Origin: JBHGBB01 sp041946755
GTDB taxonomy: Bacteria > UBP4 > UBA4092 > JAOAEQ01
Assembly (NCBI GenBank): GCA_041946755.1
Contig: JBHGBB010000045.1
Coordinates: forward strand, 1-20,712
Direction of reading: 5' to 3'
Length of the DNA stretch: 20,712 bases
This document shows, piece by piece, positions 7,846 to 15,824 of this stretch. The notes beneath the pieces are model-generated. The model ran no database searches. It had not been told where the DNA came from and was given only the letters and a program-made list of their open reading frames with translations. Each line of letters begins with the position of its first letter. Position 1 is the stretch's first letter. The position numbers and the translations under genes were made by a program.

Positions 7846-9942
7846 TTATTCTTCTTCTTCTTCAGTTGCAGCTTCCGGTTTTCGCGCTGCAATAATTTTC
7901 TGGCTGACATCAGGCGGCGCTTCTTGATAATGAGAAAACTTCATGGTATAACTGCCTCGACCGCGAGCGATAGACCGTAGATCGATGGCATATCGCGACA
8001 TTTCCGCTAACGGTACCGTGGCTTTAATCACCTGTTTTCCATCTTTCGAGTCGACACCCATAATCTGTCCGCGTTTGGAATTGATATCACCGATAATATC
8101 GCCCATATATTGGTCGGGTACGGTTACTTCCACCACCACTATCGGTTCGAGAATAATCGGTCTCGCTGTTTCCATAGCTTTTTTGAATCCCATTGATGCA
8201 GCGATTTTAAATGCCATATCGGAAGAATCGACATCGTGATACGAACCGTCATAGAGAGTAATTTTTAGATCGGTTACCGGTGATCCGGATAGAATTCCTT
8301 TTTGAATCGCATCCTGCAATCCTTTTTCAACGCTCGGAATATATTTCGAGGGAACAGAACCACCGAAAATTTCATTGGCGAATTCATACCCTTTGCCACG
8401 AGGCAACGGTTCTAGTCGAAGCCAGACATCTCCATATTGACCACGACCACCGGATTGCCGTTTAAATTTCCCTTGTTTTTCGGCTTTCGCCCGGATCGTT
8501 TCCCGATACGCTATTTTGGGTACCGATAGTACCGCTTCAACGCCGAATTTCCCTTTCATCCGGTCGAGAACGATATTCAAATGCAAATCGCCCATACCGG
8601 AAACGATGGTTTGCCGGGTTTCCATATCTCGGCGGATAGATAAAGTCTGATCTTCTTCAGTTAATCGATGTAAGGCATTACTAATTTTATCTTCATCACC
8701 CTGAGTTTTCGCTTCAATGGCCATCATAATCACCGGTTCCGGGAATTTGGTTGGTTCGAGAACGATCGGATTCGCCCGGTCGGCAAAAGTATCCGAGGTG
8801 GTGGTGACTGCTAGTTTTACACAAGCGACAATATCTCCGGCAACAGCTTTGTTTACCGAAGCATGCTGTTTCCCCATCACCCAAATTAAATTGGCGATTT
8901 TCTCATCTTTCCCTTTATTAACATTATAAACAATCGAATCCGATTTCAGTGTCCCGGAATATACTCGGATCAAACTTAACCGACCGGCAAATGGGTCGGC
9001 GATGGTTTTATAGACAAAGGCACATAAGGGCGATTCCGGATTACATGGCCGGTCTTCTTCCTGTTTTTTATCCGGATTGGTTCCTTTTACCGGCGGCATC
9101 ACCGTTGGAGATGGCAGATAATCAACGATAAAATCAAATGCCGCTGACATCCCGATAAGCTGTAACGCTGATCCGCATAATACCGGAATAAACTTTTTCT
9201 CTCTGATTCCGGCTAATAATCCCTTTTGGATTTCTTCCGGAGTTAAGGCTTGACCGTCAAGATATTTCATGGTTAACTCGTCATCACCTTCTGCTGCCGC
9301 TTCAACCAATTTCTCTTTATATTTTTCCGCTTCTCCAAGTAATTCTGCCGGAATATCGACTTCTTTAGTCTTTCCATTATCCAGCACTTCCGCTTTCATT
9401 TTCAGAAGGTTGACGATACCTTTGAACGACTGCTCTTTCCCAATCGGCAGCATTACCGGCACCGCATTTACTTTGAATGTTTCTACAATCGATTTAAGAG
9501 ACGCTTCGAAATCCGCCCGTTCCCGGTCCATTTTATTGATAAACGCTACTCGCGGAATCCCATATTCTTCTGCATAGACCCAGATTTTTTCGGTTTCAAC
9601 TTCTACTCCTGAAGAAGCATTGATGACAATAAATGCCGTATCTGCAACCCGCATACTGCCTTTCACTTCGCCGATAAAATCCGCATAACCGGGGGTATCG
9701 ATAATATTAACTTTGGTTTTTTTCCAATCACAGGGTACTAAGGAAGCGTTGATGGTTATTTTCCGTTTGATTTCATCGGGATCGAAGTCGGTAGTGGTGG
9801 TTCCGTCATCAACCTTACCGAGGCGGGTGATGGCGCCGGAAGTGAACAGCATCGCTTCGGTAAACGAGGTTTTTCCGGTGCCGTTATGTCCTACTATAGC
9901 GATATTTCGAATCTGGTCGGTAGTATATTCTTTAACATTCAC
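7846..9942 (-). CDS. fusA: Elongation factor G-like translational GTPase, EF-G-2 type
   Basis: The product is 698 aa, the usual EF-G length, with GTPase motifs G1 GHNGTGKT (18-25), G3 DTPGY (82-86) and G4 NKMD (136-139), followed by the EF-G domain II to V order (GRGQYGDVWLRLEP, then EPIVVVEVTVPDQYMGDIIGD in domain V). It starts at GTG, supported by AAAGGAG 8 bases upstream. The P-loop lacks the usual Asp-Ala/Asp-His, and switch II reads DTPGYADF where canonical EF-G has DTPGHVDF, so Tyr replaces the catalytic His. The segment before it (DDGTTTTDFDPDEIKRKITI) and the Glu-rich tail also fit the EF-G-2 group, known from Thermus and Actinobacteria, rather than housekeeping fusA. No rpsL/rpsG/tuf neighbours are present, which agrees. 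It lies 110 bases after secF and is probably on the same transcript. Confidence 0.93.
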   Translation of the reverse strand: MNVKEYTTDQIRNIAIVGHNGTGKTSFTEAMLFTSGAITRLGKVDDGTTTTDFDPDEIKRKITINASLVPCDWKKTKVNIIDTPGYADFIGEVKGSMRVADTAFIVINASSGVEVETEKIWVYAEEYGIPRVAFINKMDRERADFEASLKSIVETFKVNAVPVMLPIGKEQSFKGIVNLLKMKAEVLDNGKTKEVDIPAELLGEAEKYKEKLVEAAAEGDDELTMKYLDGQALTPEEIQKGLLAGIREKKFIPVLCGSALQLIGMSAAFDFIVDYLPSPTVMPPVKGTNPDKKQEEDRPCNPESPLCAFVYKTIADPFAGRLSLIRVYSGTLKSDSIVYNVNKGKDEKIANLIWVMGKQHASVNKAVAGDIVACVKLAVTTTSDTFADRANPIVLEPTKFPEPVIMMAIEAKTQGDEDKISNALHRLTEEDQTLSIRRDMETRQTIVSGMGDLHLNIVLDRMKGKFGVEAVLSVPKIAYRETIRAKAEKQGKFKRQSGGRGQYGDVWLRLEPLPRGKGYEFANEIFGGSVPSKYIPSVEKGLQDAIQKGILSGSPVTDLKITLYDGSYHDVDSSDMAFKIAASMGFKKAMETARPIILEPIVVVEVTVPDQYMGDIIGDINSKRGQIMGVDSKDGKQVIKATVPLAEMSRYAIDLRSIARGRGSYTMKFSHYQEAPPDVSQKIIAARKPEAATEEEEE

Positions 9943-9950
9943 AATTCTAA

Positions 9951-9957
9951 CTCCTTT
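9951..9957 (-). promoter_or_regulatory. Ribosome binding site deciding the GTG start of the EF-G-like gene
   Basis: On the minus strand AAAGGAG lies 8 bases before the GTG at 9942. No in-frame ATG is near, so this site fixes the start. Confidence 0.85.
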
Positions 9958-9970
9958 ATTAAATTCGGAA

Positions 9971-10050
9971 GTCAGAAATTAAAGGTCAGACGTCAGTAGT
10001 CAGATGCCAGATACCTTCTGACTTCTAACTTCTGACTTCTAGCTTCTGAG
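9971..10050. repeat. Inverted array of 7-base words, element A (GTCAGAN / TTCTGAC)
   Basis: On the plus strand the left arm holds words in strict 7-base phase: GTCAGAA (9971), a degenerate word (9978), GTCAGAC (9985), GTCAGTA (9992), GTCAGAT (9999) and GCCAGAT (10006). After ACC the right arm holds five words of the opposite orientation: TTCTGAC (10016), TTCTAAC, TTCTGAC, TTCTAGC and TTCTGAG (10044). A 10-base arm GAAGTCAGAA (9968-9977) pairs exactly with 10016-10025 and again with 10030-10039. The element nearly fills the gap between secF and the EF-G-like gene and ends 28 bases before the latter's start. There is no T-tract, so it is not an intrinsic terminator. Confidence 0.88.
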
Positions 10051-10052
10051 CT

Positions 10053-10961
10053 TTAGCGTTTCAGGTGGCGGCGTTCCCAATTAATCCATTCCAAAACAAT
10101 CGGGCTGGCAACATAAATCGATGAGAAAGTTCCGGAGACAATTCCGATAATCATGGTAAATGCGAAATCATGGATAACGCTTCCGCCGAAGAAGAATAGA
10201 CAGATCACCACGATAAACACGGTTAATACCGTTAAAATCGTTCGGCTTAATGTCTGATTAGTACTGAGATTGATGATTTCGGCAAAAGTAAGTTTCCGAT
10301 GCAATCGTAAATCTTCCCGGATTCGGTCATAAATGATAATGGTATCATTAATCGAATACCCCATAATGGTTAGAATCGCAGCTATTACCACCAGTGAGAT
10401 TTCTTTATGGAATAACGATAGCATCCCGATGGTAATGAAAACATCATGAAGTAATGCAAAAATTCCAGCGACCGCATATTTGAACTGGAACCGCCATGCC
10501 ATATATACGATCATTCCAAGAGAAGCCCAAACTACTGCTAAAGTCGCCAACTTGACAAAATCACTGGCGACACTCGCACCAACTGTTTCCCGGCGTAATA
10601 CCTCAAATTTCTGATCCGGAAAACTCGATTTTAAGACGTCAACTATCTGGGTTCCGGTTTGTTCACTGGCTTTTTCGGCAGACCCTGCCCGGATGATATA
10701 ATCCAGCCCGGTAAACTCAACCTGTTGGATGGTGCTTTCTCCCAACTGGACTTTAGCTAATGCTGCTCGAATTGCATCAGTTGTCACTGGTTGCGCAAAC
10801 TTTACTTCCACCAGAGATCCACCGCCGAAATCGATGCTCCATTTTAATCCCCAGATGGATAAGGAGATGATGCCGATAAGAATAAAAATCCCGGTTATAC
10901 AATAGGCATAATACCGTTTTCCGATAAAATCGATATTGGTTTGCTTAATAAATTGTAGCAT
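10053..10961 (-). CDS. secF: Protein translocase subunit SecF
   Basis: The 302-aa product has six hydrophobic segments and the SecF order: N-terminal segment, then WSIDFGGGSLVEVKF, a periplasmic P1-like domain of about 90 residues, then five segments with the family motif YSINDTIIIYDRIREDLR and the following NLSTNQTLSRTILT. SecF works with SecD in the cytoplasmic membrane, using the proton gradient to help preproteins through SecYEG. The start has GGAGG (10967-10971) 5 bases upstream, and the gap from secD is only 16 bases, so the two are co-transcribed. The separate SecD and SecF genes exclude the fused SecDF form seen in several phyla. The end lies 2 bases from repeat element A. Confidence 0.96.
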   Translation of the reverse strand: MLQFIKQTNIDFIGKRYYAYCITGIFILIGIISLSIWGLKWSIDFGGGSLVEVKFAQPVTTDAIRAALAKVQLGESTIQQVEFTGLDYIIRAGSAEKASEQTGTQIVDVLKSSFPDQKFEVLRRETVGASVASDFVKLATLAVVWASLGMIVYMAWRFQFKYAVAGIFALLHDVFITIGMLSLFHKEISLVVIAAILTIMGYSINDTIIIYDRIREDLRLHRKLTFAEIINLSTNQTLSRTILTVLTVFIVVICLFFFGGSVIHDFAFTMIIGIVSGTFSSIYVASPIVLEWINWERRHLKR

Positions 10962-10977
10962 TGGTTCCTCCGCAAAA

Positions 10978-12624
10978 TTAGATACTTAGTTTCGTAAAAC
11001 TGCGACGTAAGGTTAACCAGTCGAACAGAACCCGGGTTACCATAATCGCAGTAAACATACTGATTATAAGACCAAGACTTAAGGTGATTGCAAAACCGCG
11101 AACTGGACCGGTTCCAAACTGGAATAACATAACCGCGGCAATAATCGTAGTAACATTCGAATCCAGAATTGCGCTAAACGCTCGGTTATATCCGGCTTCA
11201 ATCGCCGACCGGACAGTTTTCCCGGCGCGCAATTCTTCTCTAATCCGTTCGAAAATCAGCACGTTTGCATCGACTGCCATACCGATGGTTAATACGATCC
11301 CAGCAATACCGGGAACCGTTAACACCGCATTCAATGCGCCTAACGCGGCTACGAGTACGACTAAATTTAAAGTTAATGCAACGTTCGCTATCATCCCAGA
11401 CCCGCGATAATATATCAACATAAATAACGCTACTAAGATACCACCTAAAATCGCGGAAAAGATCCCTTTATTAATCGAATCTAATCCTAAACTCGGACCG
11501 ATTAATCGGCTCTCTTCGACTACTAACGGTGCCGGTAATGCGCCTGCTTTTAAGACGATCGATAAATCTTTGGCTTCTTCCATAGTAAACCGGCCTTCAA
11601 TCATGGCATCGCCACCAGCAATCTTTTCCCGGATTTCCGGCGCACTTTTTACTTCGCCATCAAGCACAATCGCTAATCGTTTCTTAACATTCGCTGCGGT
11701 AACCCGCTCAAAAATCAGGGCGCCGTTCTTATCGAATCGCATCGCCACATACGGCGCGCCCATCTTCATACTATTAAATTTAACGGATGCACCCGAAATA
11801 TGTTCTCCGGTTAACTCCGCTTTACTTCGCAATAAAACCGGTTCATTAGTTATCTGGCCTTCTTTGGTTTCCCGAAGGTATTTTAATTCATATCCTTCCG
11901 GAATAATCGCTCCAGGCTTCAATTGGTTGGTAGTCGGATCGATAATCTGGTTAACTAGTTCCGGGTCGGCAACAATTTTAAATTCGAGGAATGCTTGTTT
12001 TTGGATGAGCTGAGATGCGCGTACTGGATCTTCTTCTCCTGGAAGCTGAACCACAATCCGATCCGTACCTTGATAAGCAACATTCGTTTCCGATAACCCG
12101 AGTTGATTTACCCGGTTCTCGATAACTTTCCGCGCCCGGTCCATAATATCGTTACTTCGTTCCCGGATAAATGAGGTGTCTACTTTTAACGCTATTTGGT
12201 TCTCTTTCATCGGAACCGCGCTATCTTCTTTAAGATACTGCGCTTTCGCGAGAATATCTTTCACCGACTGTTGCATTGTTTTATTCGCATATTGGATATA
12301 ATTGGTTACGGTTCCGCCGCCGTAAACCGCTTTTGCATCAAGTCGGGCGTTTGCAAAATCAAGATTTATCTGATCGATTTCTTTGATTACTTCCATTTCC
12401 TGGACTTTATCCATATCGATTTTCAAGAGCATATGGACGCCGCCCTGCAAATCCAATCCCAGTTTAAGTTTATGTTTATTCAGGAAGTCATATTCGGATT
12501 TGCTGAGTTTCGTTTGCGCGGATTTTGGTAAAGAATACCAGCGAATAGTAGGATAGATAAACCAAGCTGCGGCTGCAATTACTGCTAGGATGAGAATAAG
12601 TTTCCATTTTTCGGTGCGTCCCAT
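10978..12624 (-). CDS. secD: Protein translocase subunit SecD
   Basis: The 548-aa product opens with a transmembrane segment (about 8-26), then the signature GLDLQGG (56-62). The large periplasmic P1 region includes NRVNQLGLSETNV and the QLPGEEDP block. Five transmembrane segments follow from about 385 to 540, with the proton-path motif AVDANVLIFERIREELR (from about 450). The start ATG has GAGGAG (12630-12635) 5 bases upstream. It is the first gene of the secD-secF-EF-G-like run and is preceded by a consensus promoter with a leader of about 90 bases. The length is somewhat less than the E. coli protein (about 615) but normal for many other bacteria. No yajC lies upstream in this window. Confidence 0.96.
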   Translation of the reverse strand: MGRTEKWKLILILAVIAAAAWFIYPTIRWYSLPKSAQTKLSKSEYDFLNKHKLKLGLDLQGGVHMLLKIDMDKVQEMEVIKEIDQINLDFANARLDAKAVYGGGTVTNYIQYANKTMQQSVKDILAKAQYLKEDSAVPMKENQIALKVDTSFIRERSNDIMDRARKVIENRVNQLGLSETNVAYQGTDRIVVQLPGEEDPVRASQLIQKQAFLEFKIVADPELVNQIIDPTTNQLKPGAIIPEGYELKYLRETKEGQITNEPVLLRSKAELTGEHISGASVKFNSMKMGAPYVAMRFDKNGALIFERVTAANVKKRLAIVLDGEVKSAPEIREKIAGGDAMIEGRFTMEEAKDLSIVLKAGALPAPLVVEESRLIGPSLGLDSINKGIFSAILGGILVALFMLIYYRGSGMIANVALTLNLVVLVAALGALNAVLTVPGIAGIVLTIGMAVDANVLIFERIREELRAGKTVRSAIEAGYNRAFSAILDSNVTTIIAAVMLFQFGTGPVRGFAITLSLGLIISMFTAIMVTRVLFDWLTLRRSFTKLSI

Positions 12625-12720
12625 AATTTCTCCTCAAAAAAAATACGATTCAAACCGATTCTTTAACATACGGTAAACTGATTCTCCGGATTGAACCGTG
12701 GTTATGAATACAGAATAAAT

Positions 12721-12750
12721 ATTATACTGGATTTATACCCATTCTGTCAA
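12721..12750 (-). promoter_or_regulatory. Sigma-70 type promoter for secD-secF-EF-G-like run
   Basis: Minus strand: -35 TTGACA (12750-12745), an 18-base spacer, and -10 TATAAT (12726-12721). Both hexamers match the consensus exactly. The transcription start would be near 12714, giving a leader of about 90 bases to the secD ATG. Confidence 0.85.
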
Positions 12751-12928
12751 AAAAAAGTCGGAATTACACTTTACAAGGTTATAATTCAAAAATAACAGTT
12801 CAAGGATTTATGCTATACAATATACATTCTTCAAGCTTAGTTGATATAATAGTCTCGGTTAACTCTATATTTTACAGTATTATATATCATAGCGATTAAT
12901 TCAGACTGGGCTTGATTCGATAGCTTTC

Positions 12929-12975
12929 ATAACCACTAATATTAAAAATCACCCTAAGGGCACAGTAGTGGTTAT
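12929..12975. repeat. 10-base inverted repeat in the divergent region
   Basis: ATAACCACTA (12929-12938) and its exact complement TAGTGGTTAT (12966-12975) flank 27 bases that contain a smaller palindrome, CCCTAAGGG (12952-12960). There is no T-tract directly after either side. It may be an operator, a small mobile-element relic or a structured RNA; nothing decides among these. Confidence 0.6.
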
Positions 12976-13061
12976 TCTCTATATAATTATGTAATTACGG
13001 AAATTTAACTTTTATATTACTTAGTTAAATCTCCAGATACTAAACTCAGTCTTTCGGCAAC

Positions 13062-13090
13062 TTGACATCTATTTTTATTCCTATTATAAT
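13062..13090 (+). promoter_or_regulatory. Perfect sigma-70 type promoter upstream of the TPR gene
   Basis: TTGACA (13062-13067), a 17-base spacer and TATAAT (13085-13090): exact consensus hexamers at the ideal spacing. The transcription start would be near 13097, about 350 bases before the next credible start codon at 13450. Confidence 0.87.
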
Positions 13091-13096
13091 AATATC

Positions 13097-13449
13097 GGCT
13101 TAAAATCAAAAGCTAGCTGCCATTCCTATTTATCGATAAGCAGTTAAGGGTGTCTGGTCGCAGGTTACCAGATAGGTGTCGTTCGGATGGTCGGGCCGCC
13201 ATCCAATATATATCTAATTCCATTGATTATTCGGTGGATAAATTTAGGGTGTATAATGGATGCGATACTTGTTCGCCCGATATTAATGCGGGCAACCGAC
13301 AATTCCTTACTATCGATTCTTTCCTGTCTTCTTTCACTTGACCACCAATTAATTCCAGCGGTTATCGCAAGATTTGCATCCGGTAAAAAGCATCTGAATC
13401 AAAACAGTACCATCTAATCGCAATTCCATATTGCAAAGGAGGGATATTT
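13097..13449 (+). ncRNA. Candidate structured leader or small RNA
   Basis: The stretch from the predicted start to the TPR gene is long for a leader and locally GC-richer than its flanks. It can form TCTGGT/ACCAGA (13153-13158 with 13167-13172), GGATGG/CCATCC (13185-13190 with 13199-13204, loop TCGGGCCG), and a bulged GTT-GCCCG/CGGGC-AAC hairpin (13271-13296). GGTGTC occurs twice (13149 and 13175), flanking the first hairpin. I do not recognise a known riboswitch, 6S, SRP or tmRNA signature. It could be a cis-acting leader or a separate transcript; its class is unknown. Confidence 0.35.
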
Positions 13450-13869
13450 ATGGGATTTTGGTCCAAAGTATTTTCGCAAAAAGGGACGGCTAACCCGAAG
13501 GATGCCAAATCGGCTAATAAACAGGCGATTAAGCTTCTGAATAAAGGGAAGTTTGACGATGCGATTACCGCTTGCACTCAAGCGATTGAACTTGATTCGA
13601 CATATACTGATGCCTATAACAATCGGGGATTGGCGTATGCCCAAAAGAGAGAGTTTGATCGCGCCATAGCTGATTTTGATAAAGCGCTGGAAATCAATCC
13701 ACGATTAGGTGAAACTTATTTTAATAAAGCACTCACTTGTGAAAAAGCCGGCCGGATTCCTGAAGCGATTGACGGGTATAAAAAAGCAATTGAGTTTGGT
13801 GGGAAACAGAATCCGTTTATTCTTGACCGGGCAAAAAAGCATATTGCCGACTTACAAAAAGATCATTAA
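13450..13869 (+). CDS. Small TPR-repeat protein
   Basis: The 139-aa product has an excellent ribosome site (AAAGGAGGG, 13435-13443) 6 bases before the ATG. After a short N-terminal part (MGFWSKVFSQKG) come about three tetratricopeptide repeats, at roughly residues 22-54, 55-88 and 89-123. They show the expected pattern (for example AYNNRGLAYAQKREFDRAIADFDKALEINP, split across repeats two and three). There is no clear signal peptide and no other domain, so it is a scaffold or adaptor of unknown partner, probably cytoplasmic or loosely membrane-associated. It stands alone: a 435-base gap follows and the long leader precedes it. TPR proteins of this kind occur near pilus and secretion genes, but no direct link is shown here. 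Confidence 0.88.
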   Translation: MGFWSKVFSQKGTANPKDAKSANKQAIKLLNKGKFDDAITACTQAIELDSTYTDAYNNRGLAYAQKREFDRAIADFDKALEINPRLGETYFNKALTCEKAGRIPEAIDGYKKAIEFGGKQNPFILDRAKKHIADLQKDH

Positions 13870-14051
13870 AAATGAAGGTCACTGGAATACAGTCTAAAGG
13901 AACGATACCTTTATTATCTTGGTGAGTCTTTGGCTGGTCTTATTCAGAAAAGACGCTTAAAATACAATAATACCTTCATCCTTATTTAATATTATGGCAT
14001 AAATTAGTATTTTTACCGGAACGCTATATGCTCAATTTATCTTGTGTTTAT

Positions 14052-14112
14052 CTTCGTAGCTATCGTTGCGAAACTACGGAGTTATGACGAGGGATATCGG
14101 ATATCCCTCGTC
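14052..14112. repeat. Two-hairpin element with a 27-base perfect palindrome
   Basis: CTTCGTAG (14052-14059) can pair with CTACGGAG (14074-14081) with one G-U wobble. Four bases further, GACGAGGGATATC (14086-14098), a central G, and the exact complement GATATCCCTCGTC (14100-14112) form a perfect palindrome. Neither strand has a T-tract afterwards, so it is not a standard terminator. It may be a dimeric-regulator operator or a dispersed intergenic repeat. Confidence 0.8.
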
Positions 14113-14231
14113 AAAAGCCAAGTCTCAGATCAGATTTGCAGCCTGCCAATTTGATCCAGAATATCGATTCCGGCAAATTTCGCCCTAGAAATAACCCTCC
14201 GCATTATACTGAATTATTCCCATACCGTTAT

Positions 14232-14261
14232 TTCGCACCAATAACCATTATGTACTATAAT
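14232..14261 (+). promoter_or_regulatory. Possible promoter of the GHL10-like gene
   Basis: TTCGCA (14232-14237; four of six match TTGACA), an 18-base spacer and a perfect TATAAT (14256-14261). The start would lie about 35 bases before the gene. Confidence 0.45.
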
Positions 14262-14304
14262 TAATCAAGACTATTTCCTATCTAACTTATATAAAAGGAA
14301 CGAT

Positions 14305-15708
14305 ATGAAACATACCTTCTACCATGCGGTGCTTATACCGCTGCTCTTAGCCGCAACGCCTATATTTCAACATCAATCGGCGGTGTTCAATCCATTTTTA
14401 GACTTTCGGGCATATAAAACCCAACCGACCAAATTCGAGATTGCGAAAAAGAAGGGGTTCGAAGGCCGAGTCATGTGGATGGATGCCACTGCCAACCTGG
14501 AAAACCTCAATTCCCGGGAAAAGGTTATCCGTATCCTGGATAAATGTACTACTGCTAATCTGAATACCATTGTAGTTGATGTTAAACCATTATGCGGTCA
14601 GGTGTTATACCGGAGCAAAATCGCGCCCCGGTTCACCGAATGGAAAGGAAAACCATATCCTGCTGATTATGATTTATTACAGGTTATGCTCGAAGAAGGG
14701 CATAACCGCGGTTTAAAAATTCATGCCGGGCTGAACATTTTCGGGGAAGGACATAAAGTATTCAAGGTCGGTCCAGTGTATGATAATCTCTCTTCATGGC
14801 AGAGTATTGTTTATACCACTCAAGGATTAATTCCGATAACCCAGAATGCTGCTGGGATTGCCGGGATGGTTATTCCCAGCCATCCGAAAGTACAGGAATA
14901 TGAATTATCGATAATTCAAGAAATCCTACAGCATTATCCGATCGATGGATTAACGCTTGACCGGGTACGATATAATGGACTAAATGCTGATTTCTCTGAT
15001 ATTTCCAGAAAGCAATTCGAAAAATATTTAGGGAAAAAGCTTATAAATTGGCCGCAAGATATTTATACCTTAAATGCGGATTCTACCCGGACTCCTGGAA
15101 AATATTATCGGGAATGGATTGTTTGGCGGGCAAAGGTTATCCAAGACTTTTTCAAACAAGTCCGACGACTGATTAAACAAACCAATCCGCAAGTAAAACT
15201 CGGGACTTATGCCGGATCCTGGTATCCGAGTTATTATGAAGTCGGGGCGAACTGGGCAAACCCGGTATATCTCCCGAATCCCAGCTGGGCGAAAGAATGG
15301 TATACTTCACCATACCGAAAAACCGGATATGCCCGAATCCTGGATTATTTCTGTCCCGGGTGCTATTTTAAAGAGATTACTATCGCGGAATTAAAAACTA
15401 AACTCGGTACCCTACCTACCGGCCGAACTGAACCGGGTATGAACCAAGATTGGGAACCGTGGAATAGTGTTGAAGGGGCTTGCGAGCTGGCCGAAAAAGT
15501 AACCGCAGATGCGAATTATGTTTATGGGACAGTCTATGTTCTGGATTATAAAGGCAACCCGGAATTGTTTAAACGAGCACTCCGGATGTGCCAGGAGAAA
15601 ACCAACGGAGCCGGTATTTTCGATTTGGTTTATATCGAAGAATATGATTGGTGGCATATCCTGAATGAATGTTTCCCCAAACCAGCTATCGCCCCGCATG
15701 ATGATTAA
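14305..15708 (+). CDS. Secreted GHL10-like (family 10-type) glycoside hydrolase
   Basis: The start ATG follows AAAAGGA (14293-14299) at 5 bases. The 467-aa product has a signal peptide (MKHTFYH, hydrophobic to about residue 20). The body is a TIM barrel of the GHL10/PF02638 type: GRVMWMDATANL, then TTANLNTIVVDVKPLCGQVLYRS, GLKIHAGLNIF, VQEYELSIIQEIL with the strand YPIDGLTLDRVRYNG, and VKLGTYAGSWY. The Asp/Arg of DGLTLDRVRY sits where family members place active-site residues. Members are putative glycosidases; related barrels (PgaB C-terminal, GHL13) cut amino-sugar polymers. The substrate is not deducible. It stands alone between two gaps. It may act on extracellular or biofilm polysaccharide, which would sit well beside type IV pilus genes, but that is inference. 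Confidence 0.85.
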   Translation: MKHTFYHAVLIPLLLAATPIFQHQSAVFNPFLDFRAYKTQPTKFEIAKKKGFEGRVMWMDATANLENLNSREKVIRILDKCTTANLNTIVVDVKPLCGQVLYRSKIAPRFTEWKGKPYPADYDLLQVMLEEGHNRGLKIHAGLNIFGEGHKVFKVGPVYDNLSSWQSIVYTTQGLIPITQNAAGIAGMVIPSHPKVQEYELSIIQEILQHYPIDGLTLDRVRYNGLNADFSDISRKQFEKYLGKKLINWPQDIYTLNADSTRTPGKYYREWIVWRAKVIQDFFKQVRRLIKQTNPQVKLGTYAGSWYPSYYEVGANWANPVYLPNPSWAKEWYTSPYRKTGYARILDYFCPGCYFKEITIAELKTKLGTLPTGRTEPGMNQDWEPWNSVEGACELAEKVTADANYVYGTVYVLDYKGNPELFKRALRMCQEKTNGAGIFDLVYIEEYDWWHILNECFPKPAIAPHDD

Positions 15709-15824
15709 TCTACCAAGCTATCTAATACATCCGGGTGAGTTTTCGAGAAGCATGATGAGCTTATTTCCGGGTTCGAATTGATTACACATAGCTTAATCTT
15801 TATGATATAATATTACTTAAGAAG

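Larger units (their letters stand above)
12625..13449. other. 825-base divergent intergenic control region
   Basis: This AT-rich spacer separates the minus-strand secD run from the plus-strand TPR gene. It holds the secD promoter (12721-12750), an inverted repeat (12929-12975), the plus-strand promoter (13062-13090) and a GC-richer leader with hairpins (13097-13449). Small open frames around 13150-13417 show no coding character. No tRNA or rRNA is visible. Between about 12751 and 12928 I see only AT-rich sequence. Confidence 0.7.
13870..14304. other. 435-base intergenic region
   Basis: No coding frame is convincing. It contains a weak AT-rich hairpin just after the TPR gene (TAAAGG/CCTTTA near 13896-13914, no firm T-tract), the paired hairpin element at 14052-14112, and a possible promoter at 14232-14261. 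Confidence 0.6.

Noticed and set aside
9971..10050. CRISPR array or intrinsic terminator reading of repeat element A
   Set aside because: Words of 7 bases without spacers are far too short for CRISPR, and no T-tract follows either arm.
13150..13417. Overlapping small ORFs (63 and 76 codons) on the plus strand
   Set aside because: They lie in the hairpin-rich leader, have no ribosome site, and show no protein-like pattern.
13896..13914. TAAAGG/CCTTTA hairpin as terminator of the TPR gene
   Set aside because: The stem is short and AT-rich and no clear T-tract follows, so I do not call it a terminator.
15766..15780. tRNA T-loop-like GGTTCGAAT
   Set aside because: The flanking CCGGG has no matching CCCGG stem and no acceptor stem or anticodon arm can be built around it.
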